Positions 33,913 to 42,591 of a stretch of 64,000 nucleotides of DNA are shown piece by piece (within the stretch, counting starts at the first letter, position 1; every line of letters begins with the position of its first letter). Under the pieces are notes generated by a model. That model had not been told where the DNA came from. It searched no databases and saw only the letters and a list, made by a program, of their open reading frames with translations. This DNA is from Cognataquiflexum rubidum (GTDB lineage: Bacteria > Bacteroidota > Bacteroidia > Cytophagales > Cyclobacteriaceae), in assembly GCF_022538115.1 (NCBI RefSeq), contig NZ_JAKZAL010000007.1:62001-126000 (forward strand), given 5' to 3'. Both the position numbers and the translations under genes were made by a program.

Positions 33913-35073
33913 CTACAAGTCACCTTTCCGGTTACTGAAGAAAAGCCATTCGATTGCTTTTGGAAATTCATCACTCCAATAGGTCTCATTGTGTTTGCCC
34001 TGCTCGTTGATGCTGAGTTGTATTTCCATTTTTTCCTTGAGGGTATCTCTTTTGAGAAGTCTTTTCTTGAATTTCTTGATATGGCTGACCATTGTTGCAC
34101 TTTCTTTTCCTCCTGCATACAGATATATTTTGGTGTCCAAGGGATCGAAAAAGTCCAAAAAAGAAAATTTGATCTTTGGAATCACCCAAAGAGAAGGGGA
34201 GAAGATCATCAATTTGCCATAAACTTCCGGATAGATCAGGCCACTAAACAAACTTACGAGTCCCCCCATAGAACTCCCTCCGATACCGGTAAATTCCCTT
34301 TCAGGTTTGGTGCGGAAATTTTTATCTATAAATGGCTTCAAAGTATCGGTAAGAAAACGGATATACTGTTTGCCCTGCCCTTTTCCAAGCAAGGTCTTTC
34401 CTACATTATATTCCAAAACCCTTTCTTTTTCAGCATGTTCTATGGCGATGATGATAATTTTACCGATCCCATAATCTGACATGACAGCGAGTTTTTTATC
34501 TATTTGCCAGTTGCCAAAGGGCGATTTTTCATTGAAAAGATTTTGAGCATCCTGTAGATAAAGAACAGGATAGAACTCTTCGGAAGTATTGTAGTCATGG
34601 GGCAGCAATGCCCACACTTTTCGGGTTTTGTTGAGTTGGGGAATCTCAAATTCTTCTGAAATCAGGTGGACCTGAGGCAGTTGACTTGGTCTGTAAGGAA
34701 GCCAATTTTGACGCCATTTCGGTACATGTTCTTTTTGAACACCTGTTTTTTTCTTGCAAAATCTGTTTGGGGTTTTATTCTCGAACTTGTCAATTTCTAC
34801 TTCTGACCAGTCACCTTTGGTAAATTTGTAAATCAGTTCTGCGGGGTATACAAATTCAGGAGGGAAAGAGAAGGAGTAATTTCCCGATGCAATTTTGTGC
34901 ATCAGGTATTTTTTGTCCTGGGTAATCCATTGGTTAAAATTTCCTGACAAATATACAGGGCGATCATCGTCTTGATCGGTTGAAAGTAGTATAGTCAGTC
35001 CATCTTCAACGTTTTTGACTTCCTCCTGACTCACTATCGTATTTTCATCACATTCCATTCGTGTTGTTTCCAA
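33913..35073 (-). CDS. Esterase D-like alpha/beta hydrolase with N-terminal carbohydrate-binding-like domain
   Basis: A 386-residue protein without a signal peptide. Residues about 25-110 look like an early-set or CBM48/20-like beta domain (VYLSGNFNQWITQDKKYLM). Residues about 130-386 form a putative-esterase domain with nucleophile Ser in GIGGSSMGGLVSLF, followed by FSPSLWVIP and a late GKHNETYW that should hold the catalytic His. Such two-domain enzymes often de-esterify siderophores or sugars; the substrate here is open. It is a full-length relative of the truncated esterase at 30397-30627. Confidence 0.83.
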   Translation of the reverse strand: METTRMECDENTIVSQEEVKNVEDGLTILLSTDQDDDRPVYLSGNFNQWITQDKKYLMHKIASGNYSFSFPPEFVYPAELIYKFTKGDWSEVEIDKFENKTPNRFCKKKTGVQKEHVPKWRQNWLPYRPSQLPQVHLISEEFEIPQLNKTRKVWALLPHDYNTSEEFYPVLYLQDAQNLFNEKSPFGNWQIDKKLAVMSDYGIGKIIIIAIEHAEKERVLEYNVGKTLLGKGQGKQYIRFLTDTLKPFIDKNFRTKPEREFTGIGGSSMGGLVSLFSGLIYPEVYGKLMIFSPSLWVIPKIKFSFLDFFDPLDTKIYLYAGGKESATMVSHIKKFKKRLLKRDTLKEKMEIQLSINEQGKHNETYWSDEFPKAIEWLFFSNRKGDL

Positions 35074-35206
35074 TTTGTAAATAACAATTCCTTATGAGTA
35101 AAATTAGGTCATATCGTTGGGGCAATTATTGAACAATTTTCAAATTTTTGTTCAATTCTTTGTGAGGATGACATAATTTTTTCAAAAAAAATTCCATCAA
35201 ATGGTT

Positions 35207-35926
35207 TCATACTTCTCCTATCAAGCTATTGACCAACTGTAGCGTATGGACAGCGGCAAGTCCTGCAGTCTCTGTCCTGAGTCTACTTTTGCCCAAAGAA
35301 CATGGCAGGAAAAAATTCTTGAATGCAAGATCAAGCTCTTGGGGAGAAAAATCCCCCTCAGGTCCGATTAGGATAAGGTATTCCCTATTTGGTTTTGCTT
35401 TTTCAAAAAGATGTCGGGTATTGTTTTGATCGACATAGGCGATAAATCTTTGGTATGTATCGAACTTTTTGTTTATCACCAAATCCTCCATTTTACAAAT
35501 CGGATTTAATTTCGGAAAACGGGTCTTTATACTTTGCTTGCAGGCTGATATTATTTTCTTTTCTAACCTTTCAAGTTTCAGAAAAGACCTTTCAGAATGG
35601 ACCGATTCCATCAGGGTAATTTCGTGAACACCAATTTCAGAGATTTTTTCAATCATCCACTCCATGCGCTCTGGATTTTTGGTAGGGCAAATGGCAAGGT
35701 GGATATAAAAGTCTTCCTCAGGTTCATAAGACTTCTTTTCCACTTTTAAACCTGCCTTTTTTGGATTTGGATCTAGAATTACACACTGGTACAAATAACC
35801 CTGACCGTCGGTAAAATCTACTTTATCGCCCTGGCTTTTTCTCAAAACCTTAATCAGGTGTTTAGATTCATCAGGATCTAAATGGAAAAGAACTTCAGGT
35901 ATGTTGTCGTGGAAGAAAAGCTGCAT
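35207..35926 (-). CDS. rsmE: 16S rRNA m3U1498 methyltransferase RsmE
   Basis: A 239-residue SPOUT-class methyltransferase of the RsmE family. An N-terminal PUA-like part (HLIKVLRKSQGDKVDFTDG) is followed by the knotted methyltransferase domain with PTKNPERMEWMIEKISEIG, the SAM-binding LILIGPEGDFSPQEL and the C-terminal LGKSRLRTETAGLAAVH. It methylates U1498 of 16S rRNA. It stands as a single gene, about 130 bases downstream of the esterase start on the same strand. Confidence 0.95.
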   Translation of the reverse strand: MQLFFHDNIPEVLFHLDPDESKHLIKVLRKSQGDKVDFTDGQGYLYQCVILDPNPKKAGLKVEKKSYEPEEDFYIHLAICPTKNPERMEWMIEKISEIGVHEITLMESVHSERSFLKLERLEKKIISACKQSIKTRFPKLNPICKMEDLVINKKFDTYQRFIAYVDQNNTRHLFEKAKPNREYLILIGPEGDFSPQELDLAFKNFFLPCSLGKSRLRTETAGLAAVHTLQLVNSLIGEV

Positions 35927-35984
35927 TGTTCTGGATAATTATTTGTAAAAATACATATTCATTTTGGAGACTGTGTCAGGATGA

Positions 35985-36019
35985 AAAAAAAAGCGCAATC
36001 TCTGGGAGACTGCGCTTTT
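35985..36019 (-). terminator. Intrinsic terminator of the DEAD-box helicase gene
   Basis: GCGCA-A-TCTC pairs with GAGA-C-TGCGC (one mismatch) with flanking A/T runs; on the minus strand it ends in nine T. It lies 28 bases past the helicase stop. Confidence 0.85.
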
Positions 36020-36046
36020 AATAATTGACTTTTTGTTTTGTGACAA

Positions 36047-37897
36047 TTAAGCCTTTGAAATTTCCATGTTTACTGTAATTCCTTTGATGGTATTGTTTTT
36101 CATCACTTTGATTACATGTTCTGCATCTTTGGAAGGTACATCTACGAAAGAGAAGTTGTCAAAGATATCGATGCCGCCAATGCTTCTTCCCGGTACTCCG
36201 GTTTCACCTGCAATGGCTCCAACGATGTCGTTTGGTCTGATTCTGTCTTTCTTGCCAAGGTTGAGGAAAAGACGGGCCATTCCTGGCTCTCTGACTCCTT
36301 TTTCCCTTGCAGGACCACGGTCAGAAGATCTTTCGCTTCTTTCGCCTCTGTCAGGTCTGTCTCCTCTTTCTGATCTCTCAGGTCTGTCTCCTCTTTCTGC
36401 TCTTTCAGGTCTGTCCCCTCTGTCGCTTCTTTCGAATCTTCCACCACGCTCCCTGCTTCCGCTACGTCCTGAATCTCTGTCTCTCTCTCTTCCTCTTCCA
36501 AAATCCCTTCCTTCAGATCTTCTTGCGCCTCTGTCTCCGCTTCTTTCTCCACCTCTTCCAAGGTCAAGATCAAAGTTTTGGTCTTCCATTTCGTGGACCG
36601 CATCAGCCATTTGGATTTTTGCAAGACCTAGAACAATCTGCTCCATGGTCAAACCTTCAGTAAGCATCTGTCCGATAGTATCTTCGTAGAAGCTGTTGTC
36701 CTCAGTTTTGTTCAGTTGTCTATAGACATCCTTGATCAATTGAGTTTTCTTCAATTCAACCAAATCAGCTACAGAAGGAGGAGCCATTTTAGTGATAGAG
36801 GTCTTGATGAATTTTTCCAAATCCTTCACCCTAAACATGTCTTTTCTTCCTGTTACGAAACTTATAGCTGCACCTGATTTACCGGCACGGCCTGTTCTTC
36901 CGATTCTGTGGACATAATTGTCCTCATCCAAAGGAAGGTCAAAGTTGAAGACAACTTCAACATCGTCAACATCAATTCCTCTTGCAGCGACGTCAGTTGC
37001 CACCAAGATGGCTACCTGTCCTTTTCTGAATTTGTTCATCACCTTAGTCCTCTGACCCTGAGAAAGGTCACCGTGAAGGGCTTCAGCGGCGATGCCTCTG
37101 GCCAAAAGTTCTTCGGTAACTTCGTCGGTTACTCTTTTGGTATTACAGAACACAATACCCAAGGTAAATTGATTCAAGCTGATCAGCCTGGTCATCAATT
37201 CAATTTTAAGTGCAGGCTTTACTTCGTAATATACCTGAGACACATTCTCTACAGTGAGTTCTTTTCTAAGGACCTTGACAATCTCAGGATTTTTCTGATA
37301 TTTTCTTGTCAAGTCCATGATTGGCTTAGGCATAGTCGCAGAGAAGAAGACGGTTTGTCTTTCCTCAGGACATTCGCTCAGGATGTTTTCGATATCATCT
37401 CTGAAGCCCATGTCAAGCATCTCATCAGCCTCATCCAATACGATGATACCGACGTTTTCTAATTTTAATGTACCACGGTCCATATGGTCCATGATTCTAC
37501 CCGGAGTACCGACCACGATTTGAACACCTCTTTTGAGGTCTCTTACCTGTCTGTCCATCGAATCACCGCCATATATACAGGTAGAGGAAATACCTCTTTT
37601 GTACTTGGCAAGTTTTACGATTTCGCCTTCAACCTGAACAGCAAGTTCACGGGTAGGGCAAAGGATCAAAGCTTGTGGTTTTTTAATGCCCGCATCAACC
37701 TTGTCGATTATTGGAATACCAAAAGATGCAGTCTTACCGGTTCCCGTCTGGGCCTGTCCGATGACGTCTTTTCCTTCTAATAAGAAAGGGATAGATTGTG
37801 ATTGAATGGTAGAAGGTTGGGTATAACCCATGTCTTCCACCGCCTTGAGGATTTCTTCTGAAATCCCCAGGTCTGAGAATGTTAATTCTTTTTCCAT
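36047..37897 (-). CDS. DEAD-box RNA helicase with RG-rich linker and DbpA-like C-terminal domain
   Basis: A 616-residue helicase from the ATG at 37897 (MEKELTFSDLGI). Motifs in order: Q motif (PSTIQSQSIP), AQTGTGKT, PTRELAVQ, GTPGRI, DEAD, SAT, and HRIGRTGRAG. After the helicase core and a helical dimerisation-like segment comes a 90-residue linker made of R, G, D, E and S in near-repeats (RGDRPERS type), then a DbpA-like RNA-binding domain (about 545-616, MARLFLNLGKKDRIRP). This is the CsdA/DeaD/CshA class, used for RNA unwinding in ribosome assembly and cold response. A promoter with a leader of about 100 bases lies upstream. Confidence 0.93.
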   Translation of the reverse strand: MEKELTFSDLGISEEILKAVEDMGYTQPSTIQSQSIPFLLEGKDVIGQAQTGTGKTASFGIPIIDKVDAGIKKPQALILCPTRELAVQVEGEIVKLAKYKRGISSTCIYGGDSMDRQVRDLKRGVQIVVGTPGRIMDHMDRGTLKLENVGIIVLDEADEMLDMGFRDDIENILSECPEERQTVFFSATMPKPIMDLTRKYQKNPEIVKVLRKELTVENVSQVYYEVKPALKIELMTRLISLNQFTLGIVFCNTKRVTDEVTEELLARGIAAEALHGDLSQGQRTKVMNKFRKGQVAILVATDVAARGIDVDDVEVVFNFDLPLDEDNYVHRIGRTGRAGKSGAAISFVTGRKDMFRVKDLEKFIKTSITKMAPPSVADLVELKKTQLIKDVYRQLNKTEDNSFYEDTIGQMLTEGLTMEQIVLGLAKIQMADAVHEMEDQNFDLDLGRGGERSGDRGARRSEGRDFGRGRERDRDSGRSGSRERGGRFERSDRGDRPERAERGDRPERSERGDRPDRGERSERSSDRGPAREKGVREPGMARLFLNLGKKDRIRPNDIVGAIAGETGVPGRSIGGIDIFDNFSFVDVPSKDAEHVIKVMKNNTIKGITVNMEISKA

Positions 37898-38006
37898 GAA
37901 ATGTTTCCTTACTTCTTCTAGACCATGTTTTTCTTTGAAGCAACCCAAGTCAAGCGACAGTAAGGAAACCCACGGTTAGAAAAATATTATATTATTAATT
38001 CGGGTG

Positions 38007-38037
38007 CAAAGGTAATGTAAAAAAAATTGAACTGCAA
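38007..38037 (-). promoter_or_regulatory. Predicted promoter of the DEAD-box helicase gene
   Basis: On the minus strand TTG (38035-38037) is followed after 20 bases by TACCTTTG (38007-38014), an exact TAnnTTTG -7 box. The helicase ATG is about 110 bases downstream, so the mRNA would have a leader near 100 bases, common for cold-regulated helicases. Confidence 0.6.
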
Positions 38038-38123
38038 GGATCATTTAAAAATAATTAGAACATCTTCAAAAAAAATGGGTTGTTTTTAGTTTTTTATTCT
38101 GTTTTTGGTCATTTTGATACCCA

Positions 38124-38384
38124 TTACATATATTTTGTTGCAAGGTTGTTGACCAAATTTACATACTCAGAGGAAGCATCTTCTTTAGATTTTCCTTTCA
38201 TTGCCAACCAAGAATTATACTTTGCAGCTGCAACGAAATCAAATCCACCGGGTCTTTCTTCATTATTATCACCTTCCGTTGCTTGCTTATAAAGGCTGTA
38301 AAGTTTTAATAACTCTTCATTTGAAGGCTTGCTAGTAAATTTTTTTGTCAAAGCGACAGCAGATTCTAAGGTGTTTGCTTCCAT
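38124..38384 (-). CDS. Acyl-CoA-binding protein
   Basis: An 86-residue four-helix protein of the ACBP family from the ATG at 38384. The signature is complete: LYSLYKQATEGD, a RPGGFDF turn, AKYNSWLAMKGKSKEDA and a final YVNLVNNL helix. It binds long-chain acyl-CoA in the cytoplasm and buffers or carries it. It sits alone between the helicase and citrate synthase, all on the minus strand. A longer start (38402) would add six unremarkable residues. Confidence 0.93.
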   Translation of the reverse strand: MEANTLESAVALTKKFTSKPSNEELLKLYSLYKQATEGDNNEERPGGFDFVAAAKYNSWLAMKGKSKEDASSEYVNLVNNLATKYM

Positions 38385-38491
38385 TTGTAAACTTGATTTC
38401 AATTTTCAGTTTCCAAATATATAAAAGAATGGTGATTGGTTTTTGGTTTTGGATTTCAATCCAATTAAAAATCTGAAATTTTTATAAAGAG

Positions 38492-38533
38492 AAAGCTCCA
38501 AAACCAAGTTTCTAAACTTGAAGTTGGAGCTTT
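38492..38533 (-). terminator. Terminator hairpin after citrate synthase
   Basis: Outer stem AAAGCTCCAA / TTGGAGCTTT (38492-38501 with 38524-38533) plus an inner AAGTTT...AACTT stem form a long hairpin 20 bases past the citrate synthase stop. The T tail on the minus strand is interrupted. Confidence 0.7.
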
Positions 38534-38553
38534 AAATATTGTATAAATTTTGC

Positions 38554-39843
38554 TTAGCCTCTTTTGTTCATAGAAACATAATGCCTATCCACCTCACCGG
38601 TGTAGATTTGGCGTGGTCTTCCGATTGGTTCACCGTTGTGTCTCATTTCTTTCCATTGTGCGATCCATCCTGGCAGACGTCCCATGGCAAACAGCACTGT
38701 AAACATATCTGTAGGGATACCCAATGCTCTGTATATAATGCCTGAGTAAAAATCCACATTTGGATACAGGTTTCTTTCTACGAAATATTGATCGTTAAGA
38801 GCTGCATATTCAAGTTCTTTGGCGATTTCTAAAACAGGATCTTTAACTCCTAATTTTGCAAGGACGTCATCTGCTGCTTTTTTGATGATTTTTGCTCTTG
38901 GATCAAAGTTTTTATAAACCCTGTGACCAAATCCCATCAATCTGAAAGGATCATTTTTATCTTTTGCCTTATCAAGGAATTTTTTGGTGTCTCCTCCATC
39001 TGCTTTGATTGCTTCGAGCATTTCAATTACAGCTTGATTGGCACCACCATGAAGCGGACCCCAAAGTGCATTGATACCTGCAGAGATGGAAGCATAGATA
39101 CTAGCCTGTGAAGAACCAACAATTCTGACAGTAGATGTAGAGCAGTTTTGCTCGTGGTCAGCGTGGAGTATCAGTAGCTGATCCAAAGCTTTCGCAACTA
39201 TAGGATCAACATCATATTTCTCAGCCGGCAATGCAAACATCATCTTCAAGAAGTTGGAGCAATAATCTAAGCTGTTATCAGGATAGTTTACCGGATGTCC
39301 GACTTCATTTTTAAAAGCCCAAGCTGCAAAGGTTGGCATTTTGGCCAATAACCTAATGATACTCAGATTTACTGCATCTTCGTTTCTAGTTGGATCCAAG
39401 GATTCCGGATAGAATGCCGTCAAAGAGCAGATCAAAGAAGAAAGAACGCCCATTGGGTGAGAGTTGGACGGGAATCCATCTAGGATTTTCTTGATGTCCT
39501 CATGAACCAAAGTGTGGGTAGTAATCTCCCTTGTAAACTTTTCGTATTGGCTTTGTGTAGGAAGATCGCCATATATCAATAGGTAGGCTACTTCCAGGAA
39601 GGTTGATTTTTCAGCAAGTTCTTCAATATTATATCCTCTATACCTTAGGACACCAAGTTCACCGTCCAAAAAGGTGATTGAACTTGTGGTTGAACCTGTG
39701 TTTTTGAATCCTGGGTCTATTGTAATCAATCCGGTCTGAGCCCTCAGTTTGGCTATGTCTATAGCTTTTTCATTCTCAGTTCCTTCAATAATTGGGAGTT
39801 CAAAATCTTTTCCTCCATATGAAAACTTAACGGTTTCGGACAT
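38554..39843 (-). CDS. gltA: Citrate synthase
   Basis: A 429-residue type II citrate synthase, which condenses acetyl-CoA and oxaloacetate in the TCA cycle. Visible blocks are TFLDGELGVLRYRGY, the active-site WGPLHGGANQ and FGHRVYKNFDPRAK, and the C-terminal GRPRQIYTG. Length and all catalytic His/Asp regions agree with the hexameric, NADH-sensitive gram-negative form. It is a single gene with a 300-base AT-rich upstream region and a hairpin terminator. Confidence 0.96.
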   Translation of the reverse strand: MSETVKFSYGGKDFELPIIEGTENEKAIDIAKLRAQTGLITIDPGFKNTGSTTSSITFLDGELGVLRYRGYNIEELAEKSTFLEVAYLLIYGDLPTQSQYEKFTREITTHTLVHEDIKKILDGFPSNSHPMGVLSSLICSLTAFYPESLDPTRNEDAVNLSIIRLLAKMPTFAAWAFKNEVGHPVNYPDNSLDYCSNFLKMMFALPAEKYDVDPIVAKALDQLLILHADHEQNCSTSTVRIVGSSQASIYASISAGINALWGPLHGGANQAVIEMLEAIKADGGDTKKFLDKAKDKNDPFRLMGFGHRVYKNFDPRAKIIKKAADDVLAKLGVKDPVLEIAKELEYAALNDQYFVERNLYPNVDFYSGIIYRALGIPTDMFTVLFAMGRLPGWIAQWKEMRHNGEPIGRPRQIYTGEVDRHYVSMNKRG

Positions 39844-40143
39844 AAGTATTGTTTTTATTTTTTCTGTTTATCGTATCAAAGTGTTTAACTTCTTTAGCTG
39901 CGCTTAAGTTAGTAAAAACGTGTATTTTTTACATGTTTAATTACATCAGTAGCGGATTAAAGATTATGAAATTATTTTATTGTTTCTATAATGAAAATCA
40001 AAAATCAAAAATGATTCTTGGTTTATTTTATCCAAATACGTAATTATTATTGTTCAAATATCGTATTTCCAAATTAATATTTTTTTCTAAGCTAAAGAAG
40101 CTTCTGGTTTTTTTGCAAAAAAAAAAGCCCCGAAGGGCTAATT
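39844..40143 (-). other. Intergenic region between citrate synthase and brxA
   Basis: About 300 AT-rich bases. The left part must hold the citrate synthase promoter, though I see no clean TAnnTTTG box. The right end holds the brxA/suf terminator at 40118-40139. I see no gene or RNA in it. Confidence 0.6.
40118..40139 (-). terminator. Intrinsic terminator of the suf-brxA operon
   Basis: AGCCC-CGAA-GGGCT (40126-40139) is followed on the minus strand by a run of ten T. It lies just past the brxA stop. Confidence 0.9.
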
Positions 40144-40563
40144 TTATTTACAGAAGTGTTCAAAAACCTCAACGAGGTGTTCGCCGATCATTTTGGCATT
40201 TCTTCCTTCGATGTGATGCCTTTCAATGAAGTGCACCAATTCACCGTCTTTGAACAATGCCATGGCAGGTGAGGAGGGAGGATATGGCAAATGGTGTTGA
40301 CGCACTTTTGCGACAGCAGCTGCATCATTTCCTGCAAAAACAGTAGCCAATACATCCGGCTTGATGTCACTTTGATCCAAAGCCAACCTAACTCCGGGTC
40401 TTGCAGCGCCGGCTGCGCAGCCACATACAGAGTTGATGACAATGAAAGTGGTTCCTTTGTGGTCTTTCAAATGGTTATCCACTTCTTCGGCTGTTCTGAA
40501 TTCCTGAAAACCTGCATTGGTCAGTTCAGAACGCATGGGAGCAATTAATTCCTCTGGGTACAT
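40144..40563 (-). CDS. brxA: BrxA/BrxB family bacilliredoxin
   Basis: A 139-residue thioredoxin-fold protein with the bacilliredoxin CGC motif (Cys47-Gly-Cys49 in NSVCGCAAG). Family members remove bacillithiol or similar mixed disulfides from proteins and iron-sulfur-related targets. YPEELIAPMR at the start and LPYPPSSPAMALFKDGE are typical. It is the last gene of the suf operon, 20 bases after sufT, which ties it to iron-sulfur cluster or redox care. Confidence 0.9.
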   Translation of the reverse strand: MYPEELIAPMRSELTNAGFQEFRTAEEVDNHLKDHKGTTFIVINSVCGCAAGAARPGVRLALDQSDIKPDVLATVFAGNDAAAVAKVRQHHLPYPPSSPAMALFKDGELVHFIERHHIEGRNAKMIGEHLVEVFEHFCK

Positions 40564-40583
40564 ATTTTTTTAATTTTTTATTT

Positions 40584-40925
40584 TTAAAGAAAACCTAATT
40601 CAAGTTTGGCAGCTTCGGACATCATGTCCTGTGAATATGGTGGGTCAAATGTCAATTCCAATTCCACGTGGTTGATACCTTGGATCTGCTGGATTTTGTT
40701 TTTTACCTCTGAGGGGATAAATTCCGCAGAAGGGCAATTGGGTGAAGTAAGTGTCATCATGATGTATACATTGTTGACAGGATAGATGCTGATTTCATAA
40801 ATCAAACCCAAATCATACACGTCAACAGGAATCTCAGGATCATACACTTGCTTGATGGCATTGATTACTTTTTCCTTAAGTTCTTGCGAAGGTATTTCCT
40901 TTATTTCTTCTGTGGTTTCTGACAT
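40584..40925 (-). CDS. sufT: SUF-associated Fe-S assembly protein SufT (MIP18/DUF59)
   Basis: A 113-residue MIP18-family protein with the motif YDPEIPVDVYDLGLIYEI and the conserved cysteine in TLTSPNCPSAEFIP. Such proteins help mature iron-sulfur proteins. It lies five bases after sufE within the suf operon. Confidence 0.93.
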   Translation of the reverse strand: MSETTEEIKEIPSQELKEKVINAIKQVYDPEIPVDVYDLGLIYEISIYPVNNVYIMMTLTSPNCPSAEFIPSEVKNKIQQIQGINHVELELTFDPPYSQDMMSEAAKLELGFL

Positions 40926-40930
40926 ATCGT

Positions 40931-41362
40931 TTATACATTTTGCTTGGCCTGGTAAGCCAAAGCGTATAATTTCATTTGCTTGATCATGGCGGAAAGCCCA
41001 TTTGATCTTTGGGATCCGATGATATTTCCCATTCCGATTTTATCTATAAAGTCAAGATCGGCTTTGAGGATTTCCTGAGGCGTTCTACCTGAAAGCACCC
41101 GGATCAATAAGCTGATAAGACCTTTGGTAATATCTGTGTTGGAATCTGCCAAGTACTGAATCCTGTCTCCATCCCCTCTGGTTGTGAGCCACACTTTAGA
41201 TTGACAGCCTTTGATGATGTTTTCGTCTACTCTTTCCTCCTCGGGAAATTTTGGTAATTGACTACCCAATTCCATTATATAATAGATGGTAGATTCTTTG
41301 TCGTCTCCAAGAATCTCGAATTCCTCGATGATTTCGTTCTGTATGTCCTGGATGCTACTCAT
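40931..41362 (-). CDS. sufE: Cysteine desulfuration protein SufE
   Basis: A 143-residue SufE. The sulfur-accepting Cys53 is in NIIKGCQSKVW, and GRTPQEILKAD with the helical C-terminus is typical. It takes persulfide from SufS and passes it to the SufBCD scaffold. The start overlaps the sufS stop by four bases, so the two partners are translated together. Confidence 0.95.
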   Translation of the reverse strand: MSSIQDIQNEIIEEFEILGDDKESTIYYIMELGSQLPKFPEEERVDENIIKGCQSKVWLTTRGDGDRIQYLADSNTDITKGLISLLIRVLSGRTPQEILKADLDFIDKIGMGNIIGSQRSNGLSAMIKQMKLYALAYQAKQNV

Positions 41363-42582
41363 TTATTTTTGATTTTGGCTATTTTGGCTAAGCTTACCGC
41401 CATTTGGTCAATTTCTGATTTGGTATTGTAAACAGAAAATGAGGCCCTTACAGTTCCTTCGAGGCCTAAACGTTGCATAAGAGGCTGCGTACAATGATGA
41501 CCTGTCCTTACTGCGATTCCGTTTGCATCAAGCATCACACCCACATCAAAAGGGTGCATTCCGTTGATATTAAATGATACGACACTTACTTTCTCTGAGG
41601 CTGTACCAACAGGAACAAATCCTTTAATCTGTCCAAAAGTTTCGTTTGCATGGTCAAGCAACTCATCTTCATGTTTTTTGATATTTGATTTCCCTATAAA
41701 GGAAATAAAATCAAGAGCCTTCTGAAAGGCAATTACATCGGCAATATTTGGCGTTCCTGCCTCGAATTTGAAAGGGATTTCATTGTAGGTTGTTTTGGCA
41801 AAAGTGACCTCTTTAATCATCTCACCGCCACCTTGATAAGGAGGCATGATTTCCAGCAGGCTTCTTTTTCCATATAAAATCCCCAAACCCGTCGGTCCAT
41901 ATAACTTGTGCGCTGAAAAGGCCAAGAAATCACAATCCAAGTCCTGAACATCTATATCCAGGTGATTGGTCGATTGGGCACCGTCCAAAAGTACTTTTGC
42001 GCCAACTTGATGGGCTTTTTTGATGATTTCTTTTACGGGATTTATTGTGCCCAATGCATTGGAAACATGAACGATACTTACAAATTTCGTCTTATCAGAA
42101 AGCAGGTTTTCAAACTCCTCCAAAAGAATTTCACCCTTGTCATTGATTGGGATAATCTTTAAAATAGCCTCTTTTTCCTCGCAGAGCATTTGCCAAGGCA
42201 CGATGTTGGAGTGATGCTCGAGGGTAGAAATGATGATTTCATCACCTTTGGTGATAAATTTTCTACCAAAAGAAGAAGCTACTAAGTTGATGCTTTCTGT
42301 AGTGCCTTTTGTAAAAATCACTTCCGCACTTTCATTGGCATTGATAAAATTCTTTACTCCATCTCTTGTCTCTTCATAATATCTTGTCGCGCGGTCCGCA
42401 AGAGTATGCGCACCTCTATGAATATTGGAGTTATCATGTTCGTAATACGCAGTTAGCGCGTCAAGCACCGATTGGGGTTTTTGGGTAGTCGCAGCATTGT
42501 CAAAATAGATCAAAGGCTTCCCGTTGACCTCCTGATGGAGGACGGGAAACATTGTTCTGATTTCTTCTATATTCAATGGCAT
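41359..42582 (-). CDS. sufS: Cysteine desulfurase SufS
   Basis: A 407-residue PLP enzyme. The N-terminal block YFDNAATTQKPQSVLDAL, the PLP lysine in FSAHKLYGPTG and the active-site cysteine loop in RTGHHCTQPLMQ mark it as a group II desulfurase. It releases sulfur from cysteine and hands it to SufE, whose gene overlaps the end of this one. It follows sufD by nine bases. Confidence 0.96.
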   Translation of the reverse strand: MPLNIEEIRTMFPVLHQEVNGKPLIYFDNAATTQKPQSVLDALTAYYEHDNSNIHRGAHTLADRATRYYEETRDGVKNFINANESAEVIFTKGTTESINLVASSFGRKFITKGDEIIISTLEHHSNIVPWQMLCEEKEAILKIIPINDKGEILLEEFENLLSDKTKFVSIVHVSNALGTINPVKEIIKKAHQVGAKVLLDGAQSTNHLDIDVQDLDCDFLAFSAHKLYGPTGLGILYGKRSLLEIMPPYQGGGEMIKEVTFAKTTYNEIPFKFEAGTPNIADVIAFQKALDFISFIGKSNIKKHEDELLDHANETFGQIKGFVPVGTASEKVSVVSFNINGMHPFDVGVMLDANGIAVRTGHHCTQPLMQRLGLEGTVRASFSVYNTKSEIDQMAVSLAKIAKIKNK

Positions 42583-42591
42583 GACTTTTTC

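Noticed and set aside
36066-36689. Plus-strand 207-codon frame
   Set aside because: It is antisense to the RG-rich linker and C-terminal domain of the helicase and consists of Ser/Leu-rich low-complexity sequence; a composition shadow.
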